A DNA stretch of 64,000 nt from Medakamo hakoo (taxonomy: Eukaryota; Chlorophyta; Trebouxiophyceae; Coccomyxaceae). The position numbers and the translations under genes are program-made. Positions 1 to 10,515 of the stretch are shown piece by piece (position 1 is the first letter of the stretch; each line of letters opens with the position of its first letter). The notes under the pieces were generated by a model. It made no database searches and was not told the DNA's origin. It saw only the letters and a program-made list of their open reading frames with translations. The DNA is taken from NCBI GenBank assembly GCA_026636295.1, contig CP089460.1, positions 558,001 to 622,000 of the forward strand, in the 5' to 3' direction.

Positions 1-1216
1 CGCGACGACCGTCGAGGACGCCGCGGCGTACGCGGGCCTGGACGCGTCGACCGCGCCGGCCTCGCTGGCCGCCGCCCGCCTGCGCCTGTATGTGGCCCGC
101 TCCACCCGCCCGCCGCCCGCGGCGGATGACAAGGTGGTGGCTGCGTGGAACGGTATGGCGATCTCGGCGCTTTCGACGACGGGCCGGGCGCTGGCGGGGC
201 TGCGGGCGGGCGCCCTGGGCGGCGCCGGCCTGCCGTGGGAGAGCGTCGCGGGTTGGCCTGTGCCGTCGCCACCCTCCGACCCGCACGCGCTGGTCGCAGC
301 CGCTGTGTCTGCCGCGGCCGCCGTCAAAGCCCGCCTGTGGGATGAGGCGTCCGGCCGCCTGGCCCGCTGCTTCCACGGCCCGGCCTCTGCATGCTCTTCG
401 TTCGCCAACCTGCCGCCGGCGGTGGCCGATGACTATGCCTGGATGGCGTCCGCCTGCCTGGATTTGGCCGGTGTGACTGGAGACGTCAGCTACCTGGAGT
501 GAGCGACGCGCCTGCAAGCCACGCTCGACGCGAATTTCTGGGATGGCGACGGCGGCGGGTACTTCACGACGGACGGGCGCGACCCCACGGTCGTGCTGCG
601 CAAGAAGGAAGCGTACGACGGAGCCGAACCCGCTGCGGGGAGCGTGGCTGCGTCCAACTGCCTGCGCCTGGCCGCGCTGGCCGCGCCCGGGTCGCCCGAA
701 GCCGTCGCTTTTGAAGCCCGCGGCCGGGCCGCCTTGACCTTCATGCTGGGCGGCGGCCGTCCGGCTCTGGCCGTCCCGCAAGCCGCGGCCGCGTCCTACC
801 TGGCCGCGTCCTGGCCCCTGCGCCAGTGCGTCGTCGTCGGCCGCAAAGGCGCGCCCGACACGGAAGCTCTGCTGGACGCCGCGTTCGCGGCGCCGTCGCC
901 CGACACGGTTGTCATCCCGCTCTTTTCCGACGATGCCGCGTGCCTGGGCTGGTGGCGACGCCACAACCCGGAAGCCGTGGCGGTGGGGACGGGTCCTGGC
1001 GCGCCGCCGCCGGGCACAGCGGCTGCTTTCGTGTGCTCGGATTTCACGTGCAAAGCGCCGACGTCCGACCCGGCGGCCCTGGCGGCGGCCCTGATCGCGC
1101 CGCGCAAGGGCAGTGGCGGCGCTGGGTGGCCAAAGAGTGGTGGCGGTGGTGGGCCGGCGTCCCCGGTGGACCTGGGTTCGCTGCTGAAGAAGACGGGCGG
1201 TGGGGGCGGTGGTTGA
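1..1216 (+). CDS. SPATA20/YyaL family protein, C-terminal part, interrupted by one in-frame TGA
   Basis: The gene runs in from the left edge in the frame starting at base 2 and ends at TGA 1214-1216. The translation follows the all-helical C-terminal half of the SPATA20/YyaL (DUF255) family: DDKVVAAWNGMAIS, then FANLPPAVADDYAWM, FWDGDGGGYFTT and a C-terminal VVVGRKGAPDT block. Members carry an N-terminal thioredoxin-like domain, which here would lie outside the window; their function is poorly defined. At 500-502 the frame reads TGA, and the family alignment continues without a gap on both sides (SYLE-stop-ATRLQATLDANFWD). Human SPATA20 has Trp at that point (WLEWALRLQ), so a single TGG-to-TGA difference explains it. 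TGA is an ordinary stop in neighbouring genes. It could be a base-call error, a polymorphism or a disabled gene. No intron is needed. The family call is firm; the activity of this copy is uncertain. Confidence 0.85.
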
Positions 1217-1324
1217 GACTCAACCGGAAAGAGAGAGAGTGTTTGCCGCCTGCTTTTTTTTTTTTTTCACACACCTGCAATTCAACCTAGCCCGCCCTTT
1301 GAGCGAAAGACCACGCAGTCTCTC

Positions 1325-2380
1325 ATGCGCCTGACCCGCGGCCTGCTTGCCCTCACCGTCCTCGCGGCCTGCGCCAGCCTGGCGGCCGCGGCGGACCAGG
1401 CGCCGCCGCCGCCCGCGCGGGGTGGCGGGCTGCCCGCCACGACGTCGCCCACCCAGCAGCAGGGTGGCAGTGGTGTGCTAGAGCCCGCGCCCGCGCCCGC
1501 GCCCGCCGCCGCCGCGCCCTCACCCCCCGCTTCCCAGGACGAGTCGGCGTCGTCAACAGCCCTGGCTCCGCTGGCGCAAGCCCTGTCCTCCAACTTCACG
1601 ACCCTGTGGGCGGTCGTCCAGGCGGCGCGCATGGAAAAGCTGTTTGACGACCGCACGGCCCGCTTCACCGTCCTCGCGCCGACGAACGAGGCGTGGCTCA
1701 AACGCCTGCCGTCGCTGACGACGGGCGCCAATCTCACCGCCGCCCAGCTGCTGAGCGACGGCCGGGCGCGCGTCATGGAGCAGGTCTTGAACTACCACGT
1801 CATCCCCGGCGCGGGGATTGACTCGCTTGAAAAGCTGAGTTTGCGGGGGCGCCTGCCCACCAACGCCGCGTCTTGCAGCACGTCGAAAGAGCTGCAGGTC
1901 GTGGCCGAACAACCCGCTGGCACGGCGAATGGCGGCCAGATCACGCTGGCGTCCAGCCTGGGCGGTACCGCCCGCACGGCCGGCCCGCCCATCCTCGTCA
2001 CTGGCGGCTCGGCCATAATTCCCATTGACGACGTCCTGCTGCCGTCGACCGTCGTCATCCCGACCCTCGACGCGCTCGCCGGGCCGTCCGCCCTGGAAAA
2101 GTCCGCGCTCCCCGCGTCCACCCTGGCGTCCATCCAGTCCGCGCTGGCCGACCGTGAACCCCTGCCACTCACGGACGACGTCGGCCTGGAAGCCCGGGAC
2201 CGTGCCGCCCAGGGCGCGAACGCCGTCCCCTTGCCGTCCGTGAACGGTGGCGACGGCGGCTCCATCCCGGGCGCCGGCCCCGCGCCGCAGCGCCGCCGGG
2301 TCACCGTGCCCACGCTGCCCGCGGACGACGGCACGGCTGATGCCGCGTCGCCGGCGACGCCGCCCACCGCCCGGCCGTGA
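1325..2380 (+). CDS. Secreted fasciclin-domain (FAS1) protein
   Basis: Single-exon protein of 351 residues. Residues 1-22 are a clear signal peptide (MRLTRGLLALTVLAACASLA), followed by a Pro/Ala-rich low-complexity stretch to about residue 75. One FAS1 domain spans about 80-241, with the H1 block FTVLAPTNEAW and the H2-like block ILVTGGSAIIPIDDVLLP. The tail is Pro/Ala/Gly-rich with no GPI-type hydrophobic end. FAS1 proteins mediate adhesion or matrix contacts outside the cell; which partner this one binds cannot be told. It lies 108 bp downstream of the SPATA20-like gene and converges on the fibrillin gene, with only 171 bp between stop codons. A GAGAGAGAGAG tract starts about 25 bp after the stop. 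Confidence 0.85.
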   Translation: MRLTRGLLALTVLAACASLAAAADQAPPPPARGGGLPATTSPTQQQGGSGVLEPAPAPAPAAAAPSPPASQDESASSTALAPLAQALSSNFTTLWAVVQAARMEKLFDDRTARFTVLAPTNEAWLKRLPSLTTGANLTAAQLLSDGRARVMEQVLNYHVIPGAGIDSLEKLSLRGRLPTNAASCSTSKELQVVAEQPAGTANGGQITLASSLGGTARTAGPPILVTGGSAIIPIDDVLLPSTVVIPTLDALAGPSALEKSALPASTLASIQSALADREPLPLTDDVGLEARDRAAQGANAVPLPSVNGGDGGSIPGAGPAPQRRRVTVPTLPADDGTADAASPATPPTARP

Positions 2381-2429
2381 ATGCTTTGCTTGTGTGGAGT
2401 GACGGGAGAGAGAGAGAGCGTGCGACGTG

Positions 2430-2584
2430 GTTTCGCTAGGGGGGAAGAAAGCAACTTGCAACAAGGAAAAAGACACCGACCCTCTCTCACTCGCCGTCCG
2501 CTCGGAAAAAAACAAACAGCTTGCAACAAGGAAAAAGACGCCGACCCTCTCTCACTCGTCGTTTGCTCGGAAGAAAACAAACAG
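2430..2584. repeat. 65-bp tandem repeat, about 2.4 copies
   Basis: Two near-identical 65-bp units occupy 2455-2519 and 2520-2584, each starting cttgcaacaaggaaaaagac and differing at a handful of bases. A decayed partial third unit lies at about 2430-2454. The array sits in the space between the convergent FAS1 and fibrillin genes. Its right-hand unit contains the last codons and the stop of the fibrillin gene, so the duplication grew out from that gene's 3' end. Confidence 0.85.
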
Positions 2585-3451
2585 CCCGCCCGTCCCCGTT
2601 TGTCTCCCGATCAGCGTGTCCTGATCCAAGTACGTAATCAAGTACTCAGACCCGGCCACTTTCTCGAGCTCATCCCGCACGGGCTGCAGCGCGCGCGCAA
2701 GGGGGTTGCGCCGCAGCGGGACGGCCAGCCGCGCCTCACTGACGGCCAGGATTGCCCGGTGTTGGAGGCTGCCGCGTCCCGGCAACACCGCTGGCGCCAG
2801 CAACGCTTCGCCCAGACCGGACAGGCGGGCCGACCCGACGGCCGCTTCTTCAAAGCGGAGGCGCAAGCGTTTGCCCGACCGGGCCTCGTACCTGGCGGAT
2901 ACCGTCGCGGTCAGGCCGCCGTGCGCGGCCAAGAACGGCGGGACGCCGAGCTTGATCACGTTCCGAACGCCGCCTTCGATCGGGCCGTCCGGGCCGCCGT
3001 CCGGCGGGTCGAATTCCTGGTAAATCTCGCCCGAGTTGGGCAGGATGGAGGACAGGGCGGGTGGGAGGACGGCCTGCGCGCGGTCGGACAGGCCGATGAA
3101 GGGCGCGACGTCCGCGGCCGTCGTGTACGCCAGCCTCCACCGGCCGGGCAGCACGCGGGCCCAGTCATGCTCGGGAGGACTGAGCGATTCCACGCCCAAC
3201 ACCGCTTCCTCAACGCGCCCGCGAGTCGCGCGGTCCAGCGTCGTGCGCGCGCCGCGAGGCAGCACGTCGAGGAGGTCGGACAGGGCGTCGGCGACGGCGG
3301 CCGGCGACGGCAGGGCGCACGGGTGCGTGGGAAGCCGGCGCGCCGTCAGAGCTGGGGAGCCGACATCCTGGCGCAGCCGGCGCGCAAGGCACGGGCGGGA
3401 GGAGAGCCCGCCCGCGGCGAGGGCCGGCCGGCGAAGGGCGAGCGAGCGCAT
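2552..3451 (-). CDS. PAP/fibrillin (plastid lipid-associated) protein
   Basis: Single-exon protein of 299 residues on the minus strand. The first ~45 residues are Arg/Ala/Ser-rich and fit a plastid transit peptide. The rest follows the PAP_fibrillin domain: a Leu-rich opening helix, WRLAYTTAADVAPF, the block SGEIYQEFD, and the C-terminal signature YLDQDTLIGRQ followed by GGLFVFFR. Fibrillins coat plastoglobules and thylakoid surfaces, bind lipids and take part in photoprotection or plastoquinone metabolism; the subfamily is not assigned. The stop codon lies inside the 65-bp tandem repeat, so the last residues and 3' UTR are repeat-derived. The gene is head to head with DNA ligase IV, 143 bp between start codons. 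Confidence 0.88.
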   Translation of the reverse strand: MRSLALRRPALAAGGLSSRPCLARRLRQDVGSPALTARRLPTHPCALPSPAAVADALSDLLDVLPRGARTTLDRATRGRVEEAVLGVESLSPPEHDWARVLPGRWRLAYTTAADVAPFIGLSDRAQAVLPPALSSILPNSGEIYQEFDPPDGGPDGPIEGGVRNVIKLGVPPFLAAHGGLTATVSARYEARSGKRLRLRFEEAAVGSARLSGLGEALLAPAVLPGRGSLQHRAILAVSEARLAVPLRRNPLARALQPVRDELEKVAGSEYLITYLDQDTLIGRQTGTGGLFVFFRANDE

Positions 3452-3594
3452 CTCTCCAGTGTGCCCGGCGGACGCGTGGCTGGCCGCTGCACTTCCATTG
3501 CTTTATTCGCGGGGCAAGCGCGCGCCCCTGCGCGACCGCCCCACCGCTTCCGCCACGCCACCCATCCCTCGGCGTGCAAGCAGACGACTCCCCC

Positions 3595-6541
3595 ATGTCG
3601 CCTCGTCGCGGTCCTGCTCGCGGCGGCGCGCCGCGCGGCCCGCAGACGCACGTCCTCGCGCCCGCCGCGCCCTGGGCCGCGGGCACGACCCGCTTTGCCG
3701 AGGAGCTCAAGTTTTCGGCGCTGTGCGATTTTTTCAAAGCCGTCAAGAAAAAACGCCAGGGCCTGCGCTGGGCGGCCGTGCGTCGTTTTTTGGAGATGGG
3801 CGTGACGGGCCGCCGGTTTGACGAGCACGGCACTTGCATCGCGGGCGGGCCGGACGTCACGACGCCGCCCGAACGCCTCGGCGACGTCTTCCAGCTCTTC
3901 CGGCTCATGCTGCCGGCGAAAGACGACGTCCGGCCGGCGTACCACGTGCGTTGAGTGGTTTGGTCGTTGGGGTTGGGCGGCGAGGCGTGTGTGCGTTTTT
4001 TTTTTGCACCTGCACGCTCTGCGCGCTGAGCTCCCCCCCTCTCCATCCGCCCATTCCCATACCGTCACTTCCACCAGCTCAAAGAAGACGCCCTGGCCCG
4101 CGCCGTCCTAGCCGCGTACGCCATCGAAAAAACGTCCGGCGTGGGCGCGGCCGTCTTAGGCTGGCGCACCGGCGCGGGCAAAGACCGGCGCACCATGGGC
4201 GCGACCGCGGGCGACGTCGTCAAAACCATACACGACGCCGTCCTGGCGACTCAGCTGGCCGGGAAAGAAGGCGCGCCCTCGCGCACCATCACCGTCGCGG
4301 ACGTCAACGCCCACCTGGACGAGCTGGCGGGCGCCCGCGGCAGTGAAGACGACAAGGGCCGCGTCCTCAAAAAGCTGCTCGACAGGTGTTCGCCGTCCAT
4401 GGCCGAGTGGGTGTTGCGCATCATCCTGCGCGATTTGAAGGCGGGCATCTCGGAGGCCGCCCTGTTCAAGGCCTGGCACCCGGGCGCGGCGGCGCTGTGG
4501 AACACGACCAGCTCCCTGAAACGGGTGTGTGATGACCTGAAAGACCCCCGCGTCGCGGGAGGCGCGGCGCGCGTCGAAATGGGCGCGGTCGCCCAGCCCA
4601 TGTTCCCGAAAACGTTCCCGTCCGTGGGGCCCCTGCACAAAGCCGCGGAAGACGTGCTGGCCGCCATGGAAGACAAGCTGGCCCTGGGCGTGCCCGGGTC
4701 CGGCGGTCTGGCGGGGGAGGGCGCGGCGCCCGGCCCCGCCCCCGCGGCGTGGCCGGGCGTGGTCACGGCCGCGCTGGCCGCGCTCGGGTCGGTGCCCGAC
4801 CCGCCGCCGCCGCCCGGCTGCGTGCCCTTTCCGCCGTCGCGCGCCCTGGACCCGTCCACGTCCCCCAAATTCTACATCGAACGCAAGTTTGACGGCTACC
4901 GCATCCAGCTCCACCACGGCGTCCGCGACCCGGCCAGCGGCGCCGTCCTGCCGACGCGCTTCTTCTCCCGCACCGCGCTCGACCACTGCAGCGGTGGCAT
5001 GAACTTCGGCGTCCTGGCCCCCGCCCTCGCCGCCCAGCTGCGCGTCCCCGCCATCGTCCTGGACGGCGAAATCTCGGTGTGGCGCATCTCGCGCGGCAAA
5101 GAAGAACCGTTCAACCTGCTGCGCCCGGCCTGGACGGCCGCGTCTGAGGGAGACTTGGAGATGGGGTCGACGCTCTCGCCGTCCGACGACCGCGGTGGGG
5201 GTGGGGGTGGGGGTGAGGGCGGCGGCAGCGGCGGTGGCGGTGGCCGCGCCCGGCAGGGTGAGTGCCACATCTGCCACCAGGAAGGGCACTGGGCGCGCGA
5301 CTGCCCGAACAAGGGCGCGGAAGGCGGCGGCGGCGGCGGCGGTGGAGGTGGTGGAGGTGGAGGTGGCGGCGGTCGCGGCGCGACCACCACCCACGGCGCG
5401 GGCGTCGGCCGCCGCTACCACGGCGGCGGCCCGGCCGCGGCCGCGGAAGGCGCGCCCATGACCGCCGACCCGGACTGGACGCCGCCCGCGCTGTCCGACC
5501 TGGTCCTGGTCTACGTCCCCTTCGACGTCCTGTACCTGGACGCGGCGGGCGGGTCGACCGCGCACCTGCCGCTGCCGGCGCGCAAGGCGCTGCTCGCCGC
5601 GGCCGTCCGCCGCCTGCCCGCGGGCTGCGTGGGCGTGGAAGTCGGCGACCCGCACAAGGCGGCTGATCCGGCCGACCCCGTGGCGTCTGCCGGCGGCAAG
5701 ACGCTCGGCGGCGGCGGCAGCGCTGGCGACCCGCGGCTGCGCATGCTCGGCCGGCTCGAACCCCTGCTGCCCGACGAACCTTTCATGACGGGGCCGGACG
5801 GCAGCCCGCTCCCCGCCCCCGCCTGCGTCGCCGGCGCGGACGCCTCCGACATCGTGCGCGCCTACGCCGCCGCGGACGAAGCGGGAGAAGAGGGCATCGT
5901 CGTCAAGGGCGCCGCGGCCGCGTGGGCGCCCGGCGAACGCTCCGGCGCGTGGGCGAAGATGAAGCCCGAGTACGAGCGCGCGCACGAGGTCGACGCGCTG
6001 CTGGTCGGCATGCGGTACGGCACGGGCCACCGCGGCGGCGTCGGGTCCGAATACATTTGCGCCCTGCTGGACGAGCGGCCGACCCGGGACGGCGCCGGCC
6101 GGCCGCTGCGCCCGCCGCCCGGCGCCCCCCGCCCGCGCTTCGCGTCGTTTGTGCGCGTCGGCACGGGGTTTACGATCGCAGAGCGCGCGGCCTGGGATGA
6201 GGCGCTGGCCGACGTGTGGGAGCCCCGGCCCGGTGACGCCCGGTACTTCCCGCCCTGGCTGCGTGTCGTGGGCACGGCCCAGGAAGCGGCCGACCGGTGG
6301 GTGGCGGACCCCACGGACCCGCGCATCCCCGTCCTCGTGCTGAAGGCGGACGTGCGCGTCATCCGCACGTCGAAGTACGCGGCCGGCCTGGGGCTGCGCG
6401 CCGTCCGCATCGCCCGCGTCCACCCCGACAAGACGTGGGCGGACGTGCCGCTGGCGTCTGATTTTAAGCGGGACATCGAATCGCAAGGCGGCAAGCTGGG
6501 GCGCAAGCTGCGCGCCGGCACGCCGGGGGCGAGCGGCTCCA

Positions 6542-6575
<34 letters not shown>

Positions 6576-8652
6576 GGGCGGCGGGCGCCCCGGCCCGCGC
6601 CGCCTCACCCGCGCCATCGTCCCCTCCCACCTCCGCCCGGACCCCGGCCTGGCGACCGCGCCCGACGGCCCACTGAAAGGCAAGCGCGTCCACGTCATCA
6701 CCGATCCGGCCTGCCCGCCGTACACGATGCCGGGCGACGCCCAGGCGGCCGTCGCGTCGCTCGGCGGGGTGTGGGTCGCCGCGCTCGCGCCCGACCCGGC
6801 CGTCCAGGCGCCCGTCGACTACGTCGTCTCCCCGCCGCGCGAGCGGCTGGGAGCCATTGCCCGGGCCCTGTACGACTCGGCAGCGGGTGAGGTGGGCGGC
6901 AAGCACGCCGGGCGGGACATCCTGGACGTGGCGTGGCTGGTGGGCCTGGCCGCGGGCGGCGGCGGCGGCGGTCGTGGCGGCGGGATGATGCAGGTGGATG
7001 GCGGCGAGGCGCCGCGGGAGCGCCCGTCCGCCGCGCCCGCACCGCGCCACTACCTCCACCTGGCTCGCGTCGGGCGTGGAGGCGGCTTCATGGCGGACGA
7101 GGTCCACGCCCTGGATCGCCCGGGCCGGTGGGGCGACCCGGCCGTCCAGCCGTCCACGCCCGACGACATGCGCGCCGTGCTGTCTCGCTTCATGGCCGGC
7201 GCCGCGCTGACCGTGCGCGACGTGTTTGGCGACGACAGCGCGGCGTCGGGCGGCCAAAACCCGGACCGTGTCATCGCGCCGGGGACGCCCGACGCGGACG
7301 CGGCCGTCGCGGCGGGCCTCGCCCTCCTCGGCCCGGCCTGGCCGGTGAGCGACCCGCCCGCCTGGCCCGACACGGCGCTGCGGGGGTGCGCCGCCACGGC
7401 CGTCGCGCTGCCTCACCCTCCCGCCCGCGCCCCGGCCGCCTACGCGCCCGCCGCCTCGCACGCGCAAGCCGCGTCTGCGGCCCGTGTGGCAGCCCGTGCG
7501 GCCGCGCTGGCTTTGAAAAGCCTGGAAGTCACGGTGCGGGCGCGCGGCGGGCGGGTGGTGAGCCCCGCGGCCGCGTGGGCGGGGACGGGCGACCGCCCGC
7601 CGCCCGTGTCTCACGTCATCGTCGTCGCCCCGCCGGGCGTGCACGTCGATTCCATTCCGGACGTGCCACTGGCGGTGCTAGAGGCCGTGCGCTTGGCCGG
7701 TGGCGCTGCGGGCCTGGCGTCGTTCCGGGCCGGGTTGGCGGCCGGCCGGCTGGCGGTGGTGGACGAGCGGTGGCCGGCGGCCGCCGCCCGCTCGGCCCGG
7801 GGCGGCAGGGGCGAGGCCGCCTTCGCCCTGCGTGGCCAGCCGGCGCCCGGTTCCGACGCCGGGTGGCCGTGGGACCAGTACGGCGTTGCACCGCCCCGAG
7901 CGGTCGCGGAAGAGCCCGCGGCGGAAGCGGTGGCGACGGCGGCGGCGCGCGCGGCGGCGCGCGCGCGCGGCCGGGCGGCCGCCGCGGGCGGCTGCCGCGC
8001 CCGCCAGCCTCTGGCACCCCGTGCCCGCGCCCGGGCCCGGGCGCGGTCGCCACCCCGGGCTGCTGCTGCTGCTGCTGCTGCTGCTGTCCGCCCCGCCCAG
8101 GCCACCAGCCCGGTCGCGCCGACGCCTGGCGGCGGCGGCGGCACCAGCGGCGGCGGCGCCTTGCTTTCGCTGCTGGCCTCGGACAGCAGCGACGAGGGCC
8201 CGAGCCGCCGGGCGCCCCCTGCCGCGCCGCCGCCCGGCACGGCCGAGGCACCTGTCGCGCCGGGGGCCGCCGCGCCACCACCGCCGCCATTCGGCGCCCA
8301 CCGTGCCGCGGCGCGAGCCGTGATGCGGGGCGTGGGCCTGAGCGACGACTCGGACGACGACGACAGCGGCGGCGGCCCAGCGGCCCGCCCGTCGCCTGCG
8401 ATGGCCCAACCCACCCAAGCCGACATCGCGGCCGCCACGGCCGCCCTGCTGCGCCAGCCGCCGCCGCCCCCACCGCGCGCGCCGTCGCCGCCGCCGCCTG
8501 AACGCCTGCCGTCCCACATGTATCCCGACCGCTCCTTCCAGGACGGGCGCGACAACCCGACCTTCCCGCCCGGTTGGACGCGCGCGGACTTCAACGCGCT
8601 GCCGACGCCGGAGCGCCACCGGCTGTGGTACGGGGCCGGGCGCGGGCCGTGA
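3595..8652 (+). CDS. LIG4: DNA ligase IV with an inserted zinc knuckle
   Basis: Exons 3595-3945 and 4078-8652 (phase 0) give 1641 residues; animal LIG4 is about 911. ATP-dependent ligase of non-homologous end joining, in the nucleus with XRCC4. The N-terminal DNA-binding domain crosses the intron (RPAYH then LKEDALARAVLAAY). Motif I is ERKFDGYRIQ with the adenylated Lys at about 387; motif III is IVLDGEI; motif IV is EEGIVVK at about 721-727; motif V is WAKMKPEYE. BRCT1 covers about 983-1078 and BRCT2 about 1255-1355, separated by a linker where XRCC4 would bind. Between motifs III and IIIa lies a Gly-rich insert carrying a CX2CX4HX4C knuckle (C513, C516, H521, C526). The last ~280 residues are low-complexity, ending in a conserved-looking PSHMYPDRSFQDGRDNP segment. 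An upstream in-frame GTG at 3574 is not preferred to ATG 3595. Confidence 0.93.
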
Positions 8653-8808
8653 AGAGAGGCGCAGAGAGATAGAGATAGAGAATGGTGGAGAGAGGGAGCA
8701 GTGAGTGTTGCGTTTAGAGAGTCCTGTCCCCTTTCGCATGAACGGCGTTTTTTTGCACCCATCCATCCATCCATCGAAAAATCTAATTTTGTTTTTGCAC
8801 ACTCTCTC

Positions 8809-9024
8809 TCAATCCCACTGCAGCGCCCCGCCCCCGCCCATGGGCGCGGGCGCGTCGTAGTCCATCCACCGTGGCCGGTCACCGCCACCACCCCGTTGCC
8901 GCTTGGCGTCCGGCGCGCCATCACCACCACTGCCGTCCGGCAGCTCGCCCTCCTCCACTTCCCCTTCCTCGCGCTCGGAGTCGTCGTCGCCCCCTCCAGC
9001 CGGCGGCGGCGGCGGTGCGGGTTG

Positions 9025-9079
<55 letters not shown>

Positions 9080-10255
9080 GGCGCCTCCTGCTGACCACCA
9101 CCACCTGCGTCCGCCCGGGCCCTGGCCGCGATGGCCAGCGCGTCCGCGACGTCGAGGACTTTTGCCCTCACCTCGCGCGCCGCGCCGCGCGGGTGCGCGG
9201 GGGCCGTGGGCGCGCCCGCCACCCCTCCACCTCCGCCGCCGCCGCCGCCGCCGCGCCCACCCGGCAGGGTGGGCCGGGACGACCGGAACATGGACGCGGC
9301 CGCGCCGCCCGGCGGCGGCGGGCGAGGCTGCGGCGGTTGAGGCGGCGGGGCGGGCGCGGGCGCCGCGCCGTGCTGCTGGAGGTCGGCGCAGCTCGGCAGG
9401 CCCGCCGCGCGGCGGGCGGCCGCAGCCAGCCCTCCCGCCGCCACGCCCGCGCCGGCGGGCGGGGACAGGAGCCCACCCCCGCCCGGCCCGGCCGCCGGCG
9501 CTGCCGCGGGCGGTGGCGAGAGGGCGGGCAAGCCCAGGCCGGGCACGGGGCCGGAGCCGGCGGCTGCCGCCGCCGCCGCCGCGGCCGCGGCCGCCGCGGC
9601 CGCGGCCAGCCCGCCGGGCGCGGGCACGCCGCCCGGCCGCACCCTGAAGTGGGCGTGCTCCTGTTGCCCAGCGGCCGGCGCCCCGGCCCCGCCGCCTCCA
9701 CCACGGGCGGCGTCCTGCAGCCGGCGGGTGAGGTACGCCTCCTCCAGCGGGCGGAAGCCGTCGGGCGGCGGCGCGCCGTGCGCGGCCGCCGCGTCGGCCA
9801 GCGCGGCGAGCGTGCCCCTCAACGGCGCGGACGCCGCCGCCGCAGCGTCCAGGTCCAAGTGCCCGTCAAAGTCGCCGATGGCGGCGCCCATGGTGGCGAC
9901 CCACTCCTCCTTGTCCGCCGCGGCCGCGGACGCAAGGTCCTGGAGAGCGCGGATGGTGGGGGGAGGGAGCGGGTCAAGGTTGACATCAAAAACGCATGGC
10001 TCGCCTTTTTTGGACCTCGCGCGCAGGCGCACCACCTCAAAACCCTACCTGCAGCTCGGCCGCCATGCCCGCCCTCGCGTCCGTGGGCAGGTGCAGGGCC
10101 GCGAGGAGCAGGCGCACCCGGACGAGGGGGTCCAGTCCATCAAAGCGGGCCGTCAGCTCGGCGAGTGCCTGCGGCGTCAAGGTTTTCGCAAAGTCGGGCG
10201 CCGACCAGTCGCCTGCTAAACGGGCGGACGCGGTGGCGAGGGGGTTTGCGGCCAT
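8809..10255 (-). CDS. NELFA: NELF-A-like transcription elongation factor subunit
   Basis: Complement of exons 10049-10255 and 8809-9939 (phase 0), 445 residues. NELF-A is a subunit of the negative elongation factor that holds RNA polymerase II near promoters with DSIF. Four blocks match animal NELF-A in the same order: VRVRLLLAALHLP (about 45-57; human VKLKLLLGTLHLP); then DLASAAAADKEEWV (human QLASLDSDPWV); RPLEEAYL and EHAHFRVR (human LPLECQYL and VKHFQLKR); and VRAKVLDVADALAI at about 328-341 (human GVKLLDISELDMV). Between them are poly-Ala, Gly/Pro and an 18-Gln run. The C-terminus is acidic (EREEGEVEEGELPD), with a KRQR basic patch. It is head to head with FASS. Plants are generally described as lacking NELF, so the call rests on this colinear pattern and needs a profile search. 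Confidence 0.78.
9022..9075. repeat. (TTG)4(CTG)14 triplet repeat coding poly-Gln
   Basis: An uninterrupted trinucleotide tract on the plus strand, (TTG)4 followed by (CTG)14. Read on the minus strand it encodes 18 consecutive Gln in the NELF-A-like protein. It is purer than the neighbouring poly-Ala and poly-Gly codons, so length polymorphism is likely. Confidence 0.9.
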
Positions 10256-10515
10256 GGTGGGACGACAGGTGTGGCCTTTTGGGAGCCAGTCGCCCAAAAG
10301 GCCGCCCCCCGGACGGGCGTGTTTTTTTTCCTTCGGCCGATGGCCGCTCTGCAGCTGGACCAGCCCCGCACGCGCCCGACCAACCCGCCCGCCCCCCCTC
10401 ACTCCCTTGTTCCCAGGCATCGCGCTGGGAAGAGGGGCCCGGGGGCGCGCCGTGTGCGCTCTTGCCGACCTCCCCCCCCCCCCCCCCCCCCCCCCCGACA
10501 CCGCCCCACTTTCAA
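10256..10515. promoter_or_regulatory. Divergent promoter region, NELF-A-like / FASS, with a 25-C run
   Basis: The 260 bp separate two start codons pointing away from each other, so both promoters must lie here. It holds a run of 25 C at 10472-10496, about 20 bp before the FASS start. No TATA box or other named element is evident. Confidence 0.6.

Noticed and set aside
500-502. Selenocysteine or reassigned TGA in the SPATA20-like gene
   Set aside because: The family has Trp, not Cys or Sec, at the site, and TGA ends many other genes here, so the code is standard.
5263-5304. Zinc knuckle as a trace of an inserted retroelement
   Set aside because: No other retroelement part, terminal repeat or target duplication is near; the motif is embedded in Gly-rich ligase sequence.
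4156-7644. Long open frame of 1162 codons on the minus strand opposite DNA ligase IV
   Set aside because: Shadow of the ligase frame in GC-rich DNA; it shows no domain, only Arg/Gly/Ala composition.
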